Positions 13,003 through 25,169 of a DNA stretch of 64,000 nt are shown piece by piece. This DNA is from Trichodelitschia bisporula (taxonomy: Eukaryota > Ascomycota > Dothideomycetes > Phaeotrichales > Phaeotrichaceae): the NCBI GenBank assembly GCA_010356995.1, contig ML996694.1:1199714-1263713 (forward strand), read 5' to 3'. Within the stretch, counting starts at the first letter, position 1, and every line of letters starts with the position of its first letter. The position numbers and the translations under genes are program-made. The notes below the pieces were generated by a model that was not told the origin of the DNA, ran no database searches, and saw nothing but the letters and a program-made list of their open reading frames with translations.

Positions 13003-14502
13003 ATGGAGTTGGGGAATATACTCAATACTAAGATGCCGTCAAAAGCTTTAGGAGGTCTCTTCGAAATGCAGCAGAGCATGCCTGCACACGAGCTGCAACA
13101 GCAGCAACAGCAGCACCACGCCGCCTACCCGCCCCCGCAACCCTACCTGAACGGCAATCGCATCAAGACGGAGAGTGGTCCCGACCGCGGCGTCTCTCCC
13201 CATCCGTCCGACCCTCGATACCCTCAACATGCTCATCTCCAGTACCCAGCGATGTCTGGTGCAAGCTATGCGGGTGAGATGCGCTATCCCTCTCCATCGG
13301 CCGGGCAGATGGGCGTTCCTGCTCCTATCCTCAACGGGTACAACACCACGCCGCAGCCTGAGCACACATACCAGCAACAGTCTGCGCAGCACCAGCAGGT
13401 TCAGCAACAGAATGCACAGCAGCAGCAAGTTGCGCGCGCGCCTGAGAATGTGGGCCCGCCCAAGGCTTTCGCTTGCTCTACGTGTGGCAAGGGCTTTGCG
13501 CGTCGTAGCGATCTTGCTCGTCATGGTACGTACGCGTTCTGTGTCCTAACCGAGGTGCTGACATCTGTAGAACGCATTCACAGTGGCATCCGCCCGCATG
13601 TCTGTGACTTTCCCAATTGTGGCAAACAGTTCATTCAGCGCTCCGCTTTGACGGTTCACCAGCGTGTTCATACTGGCGAGAAGCCGCACATGTGTGAACG
13701 TTGTGGCAAGGTATGCGCTTGTTCTCTTGTCTTTTGTCCAAGCTGACCCTTCCAGCCATTCAGTGACTCTAGCTCACTTGCGCGTCATCGTCGTATCCAC
13801 TCTGGAAAGCGCCCCTACAAGTGCCCGTACGCGGACTGTCAAAAGACCTTCACGCGCCGTACGACTCTTACACGTCATCAAAGCCATCACACAGGTAGCT
13901 TGGAAGAGGCCGCTGCCGCCACGGCTGCTGCGCTGGCGTCGCGTGCGTCTGTTGTCAGTCGGTCGACGCGCTCCGAAGCCGACGACTTCTCCGAGTCGAA
14001 TCACTCGCCGATGCCGACTCCTTCGCCCAACGAGCGTCCTCTGTCAATGTCTCCGGCCGCGCAGCTCGCTCTTCACCGTACTGGCTCCGACATGGGTTAT
14101 GGCATTCCGATCCCTGGTCATCTTCGCGGCGACATGCAGCCTAGCCCGCGTCAGTCTCCGTCCTTGACATCGCAACCGTACATGTCTGCTGTTCCGAACG
14201 CTCAGCGTCCCCCGATGACGTCTCATCCGACGAGCTACGGCCCTCCTCCTGTTCTTGAGCCGCCGACCCAGACCCACAGCGGGCAGTCTACCTCCAACAA
14301 TGGCAGTCCTCACATGGGCGCCATGGGTTGGCAGTCTCCGACGCACCAGCAAATGCAGGCAGCGAACGCTGAACCCTACTATCCCGAGCCCCAGTACGCT
14401 GGCCCTCAGCAGAATCTGTACTACACGAACTCCAACATCCAGCGTCCACAGAGCACGGAGCCAGACCAGTACAACCGGCAGTGGGCTCAGCAATCCGTCT
14501 AG
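13003..14502 (+). CDS. C2H2 zinc-finger transcription factor, four fingers
   Basis: Exons 13003-13525, 13571-13710, 13756-14502 give 469 aa. The N terminus is Q-rich (QQQ runs at residues 32-37 and 124-142). Four tandem C2H2 fingers span about residues 158-268: CSTC, CDFPNC, CERC and CPYADC units joined by HSGIRPH, HTGEKPH and HSGKRPYK linkers. The tail is rich in Pro, Ser and Gln and looks like an activation region. It is expected to be nuclear and to bind a specific promoter site. The finger block, ending [10 protein letters not shown] then an Ala-rich helix, is highly conserved in Pezizomycotina; the orthologue name is not certain to me, so no symbol is given. The start at 13003 (MELGNILN) is preferred; an in-frame ATG at 12874 could add 43 residues. 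Intron 1 (45 nt) is frame-neutral and stop-free and splits the H-x3-H of finger 1. Confidence 0.9.
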
Positions 14503-15814
14503 TTCCATCGTTCTACCGTGTACTCTAAGCTGCAACATGCAGCTGTCGGCGTTCGGAGGGTTATACCATCATTCGCGCTTTCATTGTTGAGTCGGTCGGA
14601 CGTTTTGTGTGTGTGTGGAAGCTCTGAGAAAACTGGTCGGTTTTCACGGAGTGAAAAATGTCGTTCTACATTTGTTGAATCTCTGCTGCGGTATGGGTTT
14701 GGCAGAGGCTTTTACGGATTTCTTTGCGGCAAGGAGCGTCGTTGCGATACCATATGCTTTAGTCGGCTTTTGTGTGTTGTCGGTCTGGCCGACAAACCTA
14801 ATGGTTGTGTGTCGGTTTGGTGCCTTTTGCGTGGTGGTATTCCGCGCTCTGGGCTCTTATTGTGTCTGAATGGGTCGGTTTCTTTTTTTCTCAATAGACG
14901 GGGCCTCAAAACAGCGGGAGAAACTTGTGTGCGCGGAGCTGCGCTAATACTACATTGCCTCTGTGTTTTCGGCGTTGATGTAATAGTAGAGGCCAAGGCG
15001 TCGGGTAGAGAAAGGATTCGGTTTTACTGTCTGATGATGGCCTTTGGTCAGTGACATGCTGAGGTGCACGCTTTGTGTCTTGTGAGTCAAGCTCTAGAAC
15101 TAGAAATGATACCATGCCTCTAGAACTAGACGTCCACCTTCGGCCTCTGGAACTAGTTCTACTCCGTACATGGCTCAGTGTGCGTTGCTGTGATCTGCGG
15201 TGATGGGATCATTTATGATCTCTCTGCAGTGTTACAAAGGTTGCCCTTTTTGACTCGTCTTTAACATCATCTCAACGTACGTCCCTTTGGTCACGCATGT
15301 CATCTCGGCAATCCACCAAATTTATCATACCCTTTTCGTCTCGACCGGTTCAAGCTTATTTGCATCCCAATATATGCGTAAGCCACTCCGTTCGCCTGAG
15401 GCACAAAAGGCTTGGCTACCAAACAGTTACGTACGCCCGAGCGTCAGCCACACTTCGCTCCTCAAGCCCTCGCTCCAACCTTGCACGGCAGTCACTCTCA
15501 AAGACCTCACCACCACAGCCCGAGCGCATCCTCAGCCATCCGCCGCTTCGCTCAAAGCAAACTGCATCTCACACATCGTTTCTTTGCTTTCTCAGACAAC
15601 TCTCGCTGCCATTCCGTATCGTTTTGCGAACTCACCGACACCCTGCAAGAGTCCTAGCTCCCCGACCACCCCACTGTGATCGCCTCCGGCTGTCGCCCTC
15701 CCGGCTGTCGCCCTCCCGGCTGTCGACGCTCAGTCCTTCGCCCGTCGGTCGCTCCGTGCCGCGTGCTCTAACGGACAGGCAAGACGCTGATTGTTGCCAC
15801 ATCAGACCGCGATC
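14503..15814. other. Intergenic with three CTAGAACTAG-like copies
   Basis: This contains the 3' UTR of the C2H2 gene and the promoter of the epsin gene. CTAGAACTAG occurs exactly at 15094-15103 and 15120-15129, and once with one change at 15147-15156. A CCGGCTGTCG motif repeats near 15688-15726. No gene was recognised. Confidence 0.45.
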
Positions 15815-17737
15815 ATGTCGAAGGTTGTGAGGAGTGTGAAGAACGTCACCAAGGGCTACACGTCGGCACAGATCAAGGTCCGCAATGGTAAGGGTCTATT
15901 TTATCTGTATGAGCGCAATTCGCTGACGCTCGCAGCCACGAGTAACGATCCTTGGGGGCCTGTTGGCTCCGATATGGCGGAGATTGCGCAGATGACGTTT
16001 GCCGAGTAAGATCCTCATCACTGCCTCTATCTATACTCGGACTGACAGTTGCAGCACCGGCACGTTCTACGAGATCATGGATATTCTTGACAAGCGGTTA
16101 AATGACAAGGGCAAGAATTGGCGCCACGTACTCAAGTCCCTCAAGGTGCTTGACTACTGTCTGCATGAGGGTTCAGAGCTCGTTGTTACCTGGGCACGCA
16201 AGAACATCTACGTCATCAAGACGCTGCGCGAGTTCCAGCATATCGACGAAGACAGCCGAGATGTCGGACAGAACAGTGCGTAGTCCCATTGTTCGTAAGG
16301 CGTTTGCTGACCCCTGTAGTTCGTGTCTCTGCAAAGGAGCTCACGGCCTTGATCATGGACGAGGAGCGTCTTCGTAGCGAGCGCCAGGACCGCCGTACAT
16401 GGAAGTCCCGTGTGACTGGCATCGAGGAGTTCGGTCCGCATCGCGAACAGGGCGATCCCAGCAAGCCGCGCCGCCGCGAGAACCGCGGCAATGACGATGA
16501 CGATGTTGAATACCGGTTAGCGCTCGAGGCGAGCAAGGCCGAGGCCGAGGAGGAGGCTAGGCGTCGGGCCCGCACCAAGGATCGTGAGGATGACGACGAT
16601 CTTGCCAAGGCCATTAAGCTCAGCCAGGAGGAGGAGGAACTGCGTCGTAAAGAGCTCGAGGAAGCGAATGCCTCACTGCTCTTTGACGATACTCCCGCTC
16701 CCGTTACACAGCCGCAGCCTACGGGTTGGAATCAGGGATATCAACAGCAACCGAGTGTGGACTGGTTCGGCAATCCGATTGATGCTCAGCAGCAACAGAA
16801 CACCGGCTATACCTTCCAGCCACAGCAGTCGCAGCAGCCGCAGCAGACGGGGTACCAGAACGGGTTTGGCAGCTACCCGGGTTTCCAGCAGCAGCAGCCT
16901 ACGGGCTATGATCCGAACTTCCAGCAGCAGCAGCAGCAGCAGCAGCCTTTCCTGCAGCCACAGCAGACGTCGTTCCTGAACCCCTACGGCAACGGCACCA
17001 ACGGCTTCGGTCTCGGCCAGCAGCAGCAACAGCCCCAACAGCAGCAAGAATTGCATGCCGGTTCCAACAACCCGTGGGCCACGCACGCACATGCCAATGA
17101 CTCGCTCAAGCCGCAGGCTACGGGCTCCAACAACCCCTTCGCCTCAGGTTTCGCGCGGCCGCACTCAGCGCAGGCTCACCGGCCGCCGACGTTGAGTACT
17201 CTCTCCGAACAGCAAGTCAGCTCGTCGTTCAACCCGATCGCGAACTACCAGCCCCAGCCGCAGCAACAACAGCAGCTACAGCAACAGCAGCTACAGACTC
17301 AGCCGACCGCCTTCCAGCCCCAGTCGGCCTTTGGCCAGCAACAACAGCAGCAAAATCAGCAACAGCAACAAAACCAGCAGCCTCAGGACCCGCACCATGC
17401 ACGCCTCAACGCGCTGCTTGCTGCGGGTGACGGACTGGATACGTTCGGCAATACGGGCGACTTGCGTATTCCGGCGCAGCACACGGCTCCCGGGACCTTC
17501 GTGAACTCAGCCGGTGCCGGTGGCGGCCGGTTGGGCATCGGTGGCGCGAATCCATTCCTTGGCGGTGGAGGGGGTCGTGTTGCTCCGGCGTTGACGGGAC
17601 CGGCTGCTGGGTATGCTGGGTTTGGAGGTGGGGGCTTTGGCGGTGCCGCTGGTGGGCAGGGCGGTAATCCCTTTGGGGGACGGCCGCAGCAACAGCAGCA
17701 GCAGGGTCCGCAGACGGGTAGTTTGATCGATTTGTAG
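15815..17737 (+). CDS. Epsin, endocytic clathrin adaptor (Ent1/Ent2 type)
   Basis: Exons 15815-15887, 15936-16005, 16055-16275, 16320-17737 give 593 aa. An ENTH domain covers about residues 8-140; NWRHVLKSLKVLDYCLHEGS is the family core and binds PtdIns(4,5)P2 at the plasma membrane. Two ubiquitin-interacting motifs follow (about 181-198 and 211-228, each acidic then LALEAS or AIKLS). A long Q-rich region (Q runs of up to 8) then carries three NPF motifs for EH-domain partners, and the protein ends in LIDL, a clathrin box. Domain order and C-terminal clathrin box match yeast Ent1/2. The acceptor of intron 2 was set to keep the spacing before FYEIMD. Intron 1 (48 nt) is in frame and stop-free, so its retention would add 16 residues inside ENTH. 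Confidence 0.95.
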
Positions 17738-19188
17738 GTATTGGCTTTACGTGGGGCCTGTGGGTTATGTATGGTTGGTGGGATGGTAGTGGGGGCGGGG
17801 GTTACGGTTGCGGCTGCGGCTCTGCTTGTGAGGGTTCTGTGTGTGCGTTAGGCTCCGAGAACCCCGTGTTTTTGTTGCGTGTTGGTTCTTGTCGGGTTGT
17901 GCTGCTGCTGCTGCTGCTTTGTGACGATGCTGTGTTGTTATGCTATGTATGGGGGGGGGGTGGTGTATATAGTTCGTTTTGGGGTTCGAGATGGGGGGTG
18001 GGGTATGATGGGAGGGGAAGTATGCTTCTGCTAGGGATGGGGTGTGCATGCCGGGGGTTGGTGGTGGTTTAATTGAGGGGATTTTCATGTCATGAGAGCG
18101 AAGAGCGACGGTACCGGCGATAGTTGGTAAGGGGGGGCTTGAGGGATTGAAGGTCTGCGAGGGATGGGCCCAAGACGAGCATACGCCAATTCAGTATTCA
18201 TTCATGTACATCTACACCTCGGACTCTGCTTGTGCATTGTTCGTCCACTCCCCGACCCCAGTCGTGGCATCCGTGCCCGAGTCTCGACCCCTGTCCACCC
18301 CGTCGGCCCCGTGCCCGTGCCGAGCCGCTGCATAACCCGGCCCGTGCGGCGTACTCAAGGCTGGACGTCAAGTGTGCGATTGGTGTTTTACTGGTTGGGG
18401 GAAAGAAACAGGAAGGGGAAATTGTGGTGTCATGGGGAGGGGACGGTGCATTGGGCGTTGCGCTGTTATTGAGGGGCACAAGGCGTGCCTGGTGCCTGTG
18501 GCGGGTTTATTGGGTGTGAGGGGCGAGGGTGAGATAGTCTTGGTGGGGAGAGGGTGTTTGCACGTTCGGTTTACCAGTCTCGTGTGTTGGCGTTTGGTGG
18601 GAAACGGTGATGCTGAGCCTTGAAGCCTTGGGGATGGACTGATGGCAGTAGGACTGGAGTTGGCAGCGGCGACGTCGACACCCGCGCGCCTCTACTCTCG
18701 GAGTGATGGAGACGGATAACACACCCGGAGAGCTACTCTATCCCCCGCCGTACAATGCAGCCCGTACCTGAGCATCCCCATCGAGCCCTACACGGCGCCA
18801 CGAGCCCTATGTTATACGCACTCATGCCGATGTGCCCTCCCTCCCCCCCGACTCTATCTTGCTCGCTCCCCGCTGTCATCGCTGCTTGAAGCGCAATATC
18901 GCACGCCATGCTCATGATGGCTGAGATGTTTATCTCCTTCGAGGGCACCAGGCACCGCTGAGGGCGAAGGAAGCCATCGAGGGACATAAAATCCCCCACC
19001 CGTCCGTCCAGAGGGGAACAAGCATCGTTTCCTCGTTTCCCACCCGCCGTTCCGAACAACAGCGCTAAACACACAGACACCTTTCCTCCTCCTTGTTTCC
19101 TACCAGTGTCCCGAGTCTCTCAAGTCTCACCCGCCAAACGCCCAGCTCACACCACACCACCAGCCTCAAACCCCGCCACTCCCCAACC
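17738..19188. other. Intergenic, G/T-rich then C/T-rich
   Basis: The first half after the epsin stop is G-rich on the plus strand, with runs of eight to nine G near 17951; the second half is C/T-rich before the next start. Short frames only, no gene or RNA recognised. Confidence 0.45.
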
Positions 19189-20157
19189 ATGCACCCCCTC
19201 CTCCTCGCCCTCCTCCCCCTCGCCGCCGCCCTCGACAAACCAACCGGCTTCCCAACCGGCCCGCCCGGCGGCTTCCCCACCGCCTGGACCGGCGACCACG
19301 GCATGCCCGCCTGGGTGCCAAAAGACCACCCCTCCGCCCCGCCCGCCCCCGCTGCTGCCCCGGCTCCTCCCTCCGCTCCATCTCCAGCTCCTCCAGCGGG
19401 CCACCCGGTCCCCGCCCCTCCCGCTCCCACGCCGGCCTGCCCCAGTCAACCGTTTACGCCGCTGCTCATGCTCCATGGCCCGCCCACGCAGTGTCCGGGG
19501 GGCTTTCAGCAGGTGGGGCAGGGGGGGCAGAGTGGGTGTTGTCCGCTTGGAGCGAGTATTGCGCAGGTGCCGGGGGGTGGGTGGGGGTGTTGCGGTGGTT
19601 GTGGGGTTTGTTCCGGCGGGAGTGGGCTTGGAGGGACGCCGGATTGGCATTTGGATCAGGGGGGGAGTTTGGTGGTTGATGGGCTTGGGCAGTATCCTTT
19701 CGTGAACGGTGAGTGAGACTGTGTGTGGGGGGGGGGGGGTGATGGGTGATGATGGGGCTAATGATGGACAGGTCAGCAAGGGATTACGTTTACGCCGACG
19801 AGCACGAGTGTGTCTTGTGGAGCTGCGTATAACGGGCAGCAAAACGTGCAAGGCTGCAACACGATTCTCTTCGGGCCGAACGGGCAAGTCGCCACCGTTA
19901 CCGACGCCGCGTACCTGGGTGCTGCGGGTGTGAACGGGGTGGGTGGGTATGGTGCCGGGCCTGTCACGTTTTATGGTACGAGTACGAGTGTCTTTTGTCA
20001 GACGTATGGCGCGCAGACGAGTTGTACAACGCAGAGCTATATTGCGGCAACGAGTACGTGGTGGGGGGCTGCGGCGGCGGTTACGCCTGGTGTTGGGAGG
20101 GCGGCGGTGGGGGGGTTGGTTGCGGGGGTTTGGGCGGTGGGAGCGATGGTTTTGTAG
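19189..20157 (+). CDS. Secreted Cys/Pro/Gly-rich protein, probably GPI-anchored
   Basis: Exons 19189-19708 and 19772-20157 give 301 aa. The start is the ATG at 19189, followed by a short signal peptide (MHPLLLALLPLAAALD). A Pro/Ala-rich region (residues 40-90) follows, then a Cys-rich segment with paired cysteines (GCCPLG, GCCGGCGVC at about 125-155), and a Gly/Thr/Ser-rich C-terminal half with four more cysteines. The protein ends in an Ala-rich, then hydrophobic stretch (about the last 20 residues, AAVGGLVAG onward) typical of a GPI attachment signal. Such proteins sit in the fungal cell wall or plasma membrane; function unknown. The intron is 63 nt with donor GTGAGT. The codons are extremely GC-rich in exon 1. 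Confidence 0.75.
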
Positions 20158-20804
20158 GTGGACTGCTGGGGAGGTGCCGGTAATGAGGATGAGGAGAGAG
20201 GAGGCATTTCAGGCGTTTCGGTTGTTGGAGAGCGGATCAATGGGCTTGCTTTGGGGCGTAATGTGTGATTGGGATGGAGGTAGTGTTTACTGGTGACGTA
20301 TTAGTCTAGTGTTTGAGGAAATGCATCGATTAATGGCCTTATCAAAAATGCATGATAGTGTATACAATTTTCATGAGGCCAGCTCTGAGCGCCATCATTC
20401 TAGCTGTGCAATGGCAGCATTCGCTTGTGGGAAGTCCGCAGGATGATGCCGTGATGTGACGATGTCTCCCAAAGGCTACGCGAGAAAGTCATGGCTGCCA
20501 GGCCCGGGTATTTTTGCGCACAAGGGCGGCCACAATCTTTTCGAGTGGTGCTGGACCCCTGAACGCGTGTCGATCTTTATCGATAAGGAGCACGTGACGG
20601 GTTCTTGTGGTGGTGTCGGAGAGTTGACGCGGGCAAATCCTCCCAACCACCAAAGGCCAACTTCCCCAACTTCTCACCAACCTATCCTCACAGCTCTACT
20701 CTCTATTCCCAGTCATGCCAGAGCTTCAATAGTCTCCCCAGATTCACCAGAACACCCTATATACACCTACACGCCTTCAATCACAGGCACCCAGCCATTC
20801 CAAA
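20158..20804. other. Intergenic
   Basis: Contains the 3' end of the secreted-protein gene and a CT/AC-rich promoter for the ING gene. No additional gene or RNA was recognised. Confidence 0.5.
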
Positions 20805-22900
20805 ATGGCGGCCGCAGTCCCTAACCGGCGTCAATCGACCCGTCAAGTGCGCTCATCCACCACCAGACCACAAAACTACTATGCGCGTAACTTCTCCGGC
20901 CGAGCCGCCGGCAACTCTGACCCGCCGCCGCCCACCGCGCAGCCGGGCTTCTTCCCCGCCATCACACACTTCACCGACACCGTCGACGCGCTCCCCAAGG
21001 AGATGATCCGCCACACCTCCATGCTGAAGGAGGTCGAAGCCAAGCTGCACGCTCCCGACGCAGAGCTGCGTCGTCTCGCCAGCGCCATTGAGAAGCTGCC
21101 TCCCCCACCGCGCAACCATGTACCCTTGCCTTCGACGAATTTCTCCATTCTCAGCGCTCACAATAGCTCACAGGGCAGTCGGGGTGGCTCGGTGGCTGGT
21201 GGGAATACACCGCTTCTGGGCGTGCCTGCAGGTGCTGAATCGGACGCCGATCGCGAGCGCATGCACTTGTTCTACCAGCTCAACTTCAATATCCACATGA
21301 TGGGGCCTATACTCGACGAGAAGGTGGCCGTCCTGTCAACGGCGAGCCAGACGCTGGCTCGCCAGATGCTACGCCTCGAGAGCTCGTACCGCCACGTCCC
21401 CGACGAGGTCAGCGAGGAGGCACGCCTCGGCAGCCGCACGCACTGGGCCTACATCACGGACAAGGAGACGAAAAAGACAGACGCGACGCGCGAGCGCGAG
21501 CGTAATCGCCGCGACGTGGCGGGCGCGAACAATCTGGCAGCAGCGGCAGCAGCCGTGCACGAGGGTGATTTGGCAGCCGCGCGCAGCGAGGCGCGCCGCG
21601 AGGCAATGAAGAAGGGCCGCAATCATCACGCTGACTCGGACTTTGACGATCGCCCTGCGCGCAAATCGCACGCGAAAAAGAGGGCCCCGGAGCCGGACCC
21701 GAAGGCAGTGGGTCTGGGCATCGCGACGGCTGCTCCGAATAAGCGCCGTAAGACGGCTGCTACGCCGGCGGAAAAGGCTACGCCCGTTCAGCGCGCTGTT
21801 GCGAGTCCGCGTGCCACTCCCGCCGCTGAGCCGAAGAAGCGCGCGAAGCCGAATCCGGCGCCAGCGAAGAAACGGTATGTGGCACTGGGTCTTGGTGGTC
21901 TAGCTAACAATTGCAGCGCACAAGCCGCCGGCCTGGGTTCACCACACCTGGCCTCGTCCCCAGTTGTTGGGCCCTTCGTTCCGAAGGACTTACCTGCCCC
22001 GCCTTCTCGCCCGGGCACGAGCCGCGGCCGCCAGAACTCGGCGGCTAATTCTACACATTCGGCTCCGCGGCCCTCGTCCGCTGCGTCGAACAAGCCGCTT
22101 CCGGCACCTATCCAGGCGCCCGAGGCTGCGGTGCAGGCCCCGCCCGCGCCGGCTGTCGTCGAGGCGTTGCCTGAGACGGTGGCTGCGAATCCGCCCGAGC
22201 CGGCGCCGCTGAAGGAGGAACCGGACCCTGCGCCCCCGGAGGTGGATACCCCGATGCCGGATGCCTCTGTTACGACTACGACTACGATCACGACGACGGC
22301 GCGGCCGAGTCGTGGGTCTAAGACTGCGACGCCTATCTCGGCGTCGTTTCCGGACTTGCCTTCGGGCCGGGGCAGGGGCGCGAGGGGGAGTGGGTCGAAT
22401 GGGGGGAGTCATGCTAGTAGTGAGGCGGAGCAGAAGAGGGAGAAGAGGGAGAGGGGGAAGAGGAATGGGAGTCATGCTGCTGCTGCTGTGGCTGCTGCTG
22501 TGGCGGTGGAGAAGGAAGAGGTGGTTGTTGAGCCGGCGGTTGAGGCGGAGGTTGTGCCGAGTGCTGAGACTGCGCCACCGGTTGCGGCGGCGGAGGAGGG
22601 CGAGGAGGGCGAGATTGACGAGGGGGAGATCGACGAGGGAGAGGGGAATGAGCCGAGGTATTGCTATTGCAATGACGTGAGCTATGGGGAGATGGTGGCG
22701 TGCGATAATGATGGGTGTAAGGGGGAGTGGTTCCATCTTCAGTGCGCGGGGTTGACGAAAGCGCCGGCTAAGGACTGTGAGTTTTTCGTAATGGGTATTG
22801 GGGGGTGTTTTGCTAACTGGGTGCAGCCAAGTGGTATTGCAATGATTGTAAGGGGGCGGTCAAGGAGAGGAAGACGAGGCCGGGGAGTCGGAGGGAGTAG
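20805..22900 (+). CDS. ING-family PHD-finger protein (Pho23/Yng-like chromatin reader)
   Basis: Exons 20805-21874, 21917-22776, 22827-22900 give 667 aa. The N-terminal ING helices are at about residues 50-90 ([19 protein letters not shown]) and 145-205. A long Ala/Pro/Lys-rich disordered middle and an acidic stretch ([18 protein letters not shown]) follow. The C-terminal PHD finger starts at [17 protein letters not shown] and continues with [10 protein letters not shown]; its last Cys pair (WYCNDCK) is reached only after the final intron. This Cys4-His-Cys3 type reads H3K4me3. ING proteins belong to Rpd3L deacetylase (Pho23) or NuA4/NuA3 acetyltransferase complexes; which one cannot be told here, although the large size and spacer resemble Pho23 relatives. 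Intron 1 (42 nt, with GCTAAC branch site) is in frame and stop-free. Confidence 0.88.
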
Positions 22901-23547
22901 GGGGTGGGGGGGTTAAGGGTGGGCGGTGTTATGGGTTGGGTTTCGGGGTGGGTATGTTTGAGATTATGGCTGAATGTGCCACGGATGTCGGCGTTCGGGT
23001 ATGGGTGTGTAATTCTAGCGGGGACCAATGCTAGCTTCTCTTTCGTTGACATGAAGCCCAGTGTCTTTATAGGACCGTGCATGGCGAGGCTGAGGACAGC
23101 AGACGAGGCTGTGTACTGAGGGACGGTGGACGACAGCCGCGCACGTGGTCTACTGTGGACGGGAGACGATGCTGAGAGCTGAGGGATGGTGGACGGTGGG
23201 CGGCAGCCGCGCTCTTGGTCTACTGGTACGTTATTTTTCTACAGCGGAGAGCCTTGCGAGAGGAAGCCAGGCTGACGGTGGGAATCTAACTTGGTCCATT
23301 GCTCTCTTCCGGCCTTTATAGGCTCAAGCATCACCATCCGAGGACGCAGCTCGCAGACGAAGGCCAATCACCAATCACCTCGAGAACCAACGGGTGGGGA
23401 TGTGATACTGTTGACATTGCTTCGCCCCATGGCGTTGCTCACCGCCCACACTTCCTCTGAAATCCTCAGGCCATCTCGATTCAGCACATACGTCCAACTC
23501 TACATCCATCCACCCCCCCATTCCACCGACCCCCCTCCCTCCACCTT
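22901..23547. other. Intergenic with an imperfect direct repeat
   Basis: Two related segments, 23117-23155 and 23179-23225, share TGAGGGA.GGTGGACG and GGTCTACTG ends about 63 bp apart. Otherwise this is convergent 3' sequence between the ING gene and the cyclase gene. Confidence 0.4.
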
Positions 23548-24749
23548 CTAAAACACCGCCAACGCATTCGGCGGACTCGCCACCCCCCCCTTCGTATTCA
23601 ACGGCGAACTAGTAACCAAAAACGTCCACCTTCCATGCTCCTCACACATCCGACTCAGGCCTTCGAGGTCCCACATCTCCCCCATCGGCATCCCCCACCC
23701 CGTCAGCAGGTAATCATGCATGCACCACCCGCCCTCCGGCGGCCACGCCTCGAACCCCATGTTATCCCCTGCGACCGCCGCGATTCGGGAATCCCACAGC
23801 CAGGAGAGCGTTTCCTCGTTACCCCGTACGCCGGCCCAGGTTTTTCCGTCGCGGTTGGCGGCGATGCGTTCGGTGGCGGTGTGCGTGTCGCACCACGCCA
23901 CAAATCCCGTCCGCACGAGCAGAATATCGCCTGGCTGGAAGGTTATCCCGCAGTCCTTGGCGATGGCCTGGATGTCGGACAAAGTGATCCCGTGCGCGGA
24001 TATCGGCGTGTAGTCGATGCCGTGCTTTGCGGCGTGGCGCGCGTAGTCGATGAGCACGCCCCGGCCTACGATCCCGCCGCGCGTGTTCCATTCTGGTTAT
24101 TATGAGTGGGAGGAGGGGAGGAGGGGGAGGAGGGACGAACTGTCGATCCCGAGACGCGTCCCAGAGGCGAGCATGTCGTCGGCGTGCAGGCCGTTGTAGA
24201 AGAACCCCGTCTTGCTGTGCGCCCAGTGGCCTGGGCCGTTAGCCTGCGAGATCCTTCACCGGATGGGAGACGCACGGAGACCGTCCCACTGGCTCCCTAC
24301 TGACATTAGCACCGCACTTCGGGGGAGGAGGGGGGGGGGGGCACGACATACCGCTCTGCGTATTCACCGTAATCTCATCGTCGAAGATATACCCCTCGCT
24401 CTTCCCCTCCTTGCGCCAATCAATGATGGTGTGTTTGAGCGGTGTGCGGCCGGCGATGGTTTCGGCGAGTTTCTCGAGGCCCCAGTTTAGGGACACGGAG
24501 CGCCCGGTTTGGATTTCGCGGCCTGCCTGGGCGACGATGGGTGGGGTGAGGAGGTTGAGGGTGCCGAGTTCGTCTTTTGTTCCGTCGGGGGAGTCGAACA
24601 GACCCCAGGCTGTGCCGTGGCTGTGGAGAGTGGTTAGGAGGGAGGGGGAAATGGGGGAAGGGGGGGAGGGGATGGAGGGGGGCGTACGGCATGCCTTTTA
24701 CAGGCCGGAGGTCTTTCCAGAGGGGAAGGGTGGTGTGGTCTGTTAGCAT
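23548..24749 (-). CDS. Cyclase-family metal-dependent hydrolase (kynurenine formamidase-like fold)
   Basis: Exons complement(23548-24092, 24141-24230, 24276-24296, 24352-24620, 24688-24749) give 328 aa. The fungal signature NTQSGSQWDGLRHWAHSKTG is complete only when a 21-nt microexon (24276-24296) is included, and KWNTRGGIVGRGVLIDY follows across the last junction. The family (cyclase/PF04199 type) hydrolyses amides, lactones or cyclic esters using a metal site of the form HxGTHxDxxxH; here the first His of that motif is Gln, as in the SQWDGLRH fungal subgroup I know. No signal peptide, so it is likely cytosolic. The substrate is unknown. It lies 420 bp downstream of the AtuA-like gene on the same strand. 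Retention of any of its introns would break the frame or add a stop. Confidence 0.85.
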
Positions 24750-25169
24750 GATGAGGGAATAGGATGATGATGGAGGGAAATGGAGGGGGAAAGGGGCTCC
24801 CTTATATCCCCCTTCGTTCGGGAGTGCTTTTCCCTGAGACCTTGGAGGACGGGTGACCTGTTGCAAGGCTTCCACGCGCGGATGGAAGGCGCTAGGTATG
24901 TACCCCACATCATCGCGAGACTTGGCTTATGGTGTTGAGTGCGGAGGTGGGAAGATGGAAGGCGCTTATCCGGACGTCATTCCGGGGTCAGGCATGCGAG
25001 ATGCCGCGTTATCCACTTCACGGGGTAGTAGAATATGAATGGAGAAGTGCGAGCAGAGGAGGATCAAGACATGCGAGATGCCCCCTTTATCCCCTGAACG
25101 GGCGTGGTGGAGCACAAGCAGAGCAAGATCAAGCGCCAACCATCAATTCGTCAAATCACTACGAACTAT
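24750..25169. promoter_or_regulatory. Promoter of the cyclase gene with ~75-bp diverged tandem repeats
   Basis: GATGGAAGGCGCT occurs exactly at 24881-24893 and 24954-24966 (73 bp apart), and CATGCGAGATGCC exactly at 24993-25005 and 25070-25082 (77 bp apart). The spacing suggests an old tandem duplication with conserved short blocks, in the position expected for upstream control sites of the leftward cyclase gene. The factor is unknown. Confidence 0.45.

Noticed and set aside
19189-22900. Secondary metabolite cluster
   Set aside because: No synthase, tailoring enzyme or transporter set is present; neighbours are a wall protein and chromatin factor.
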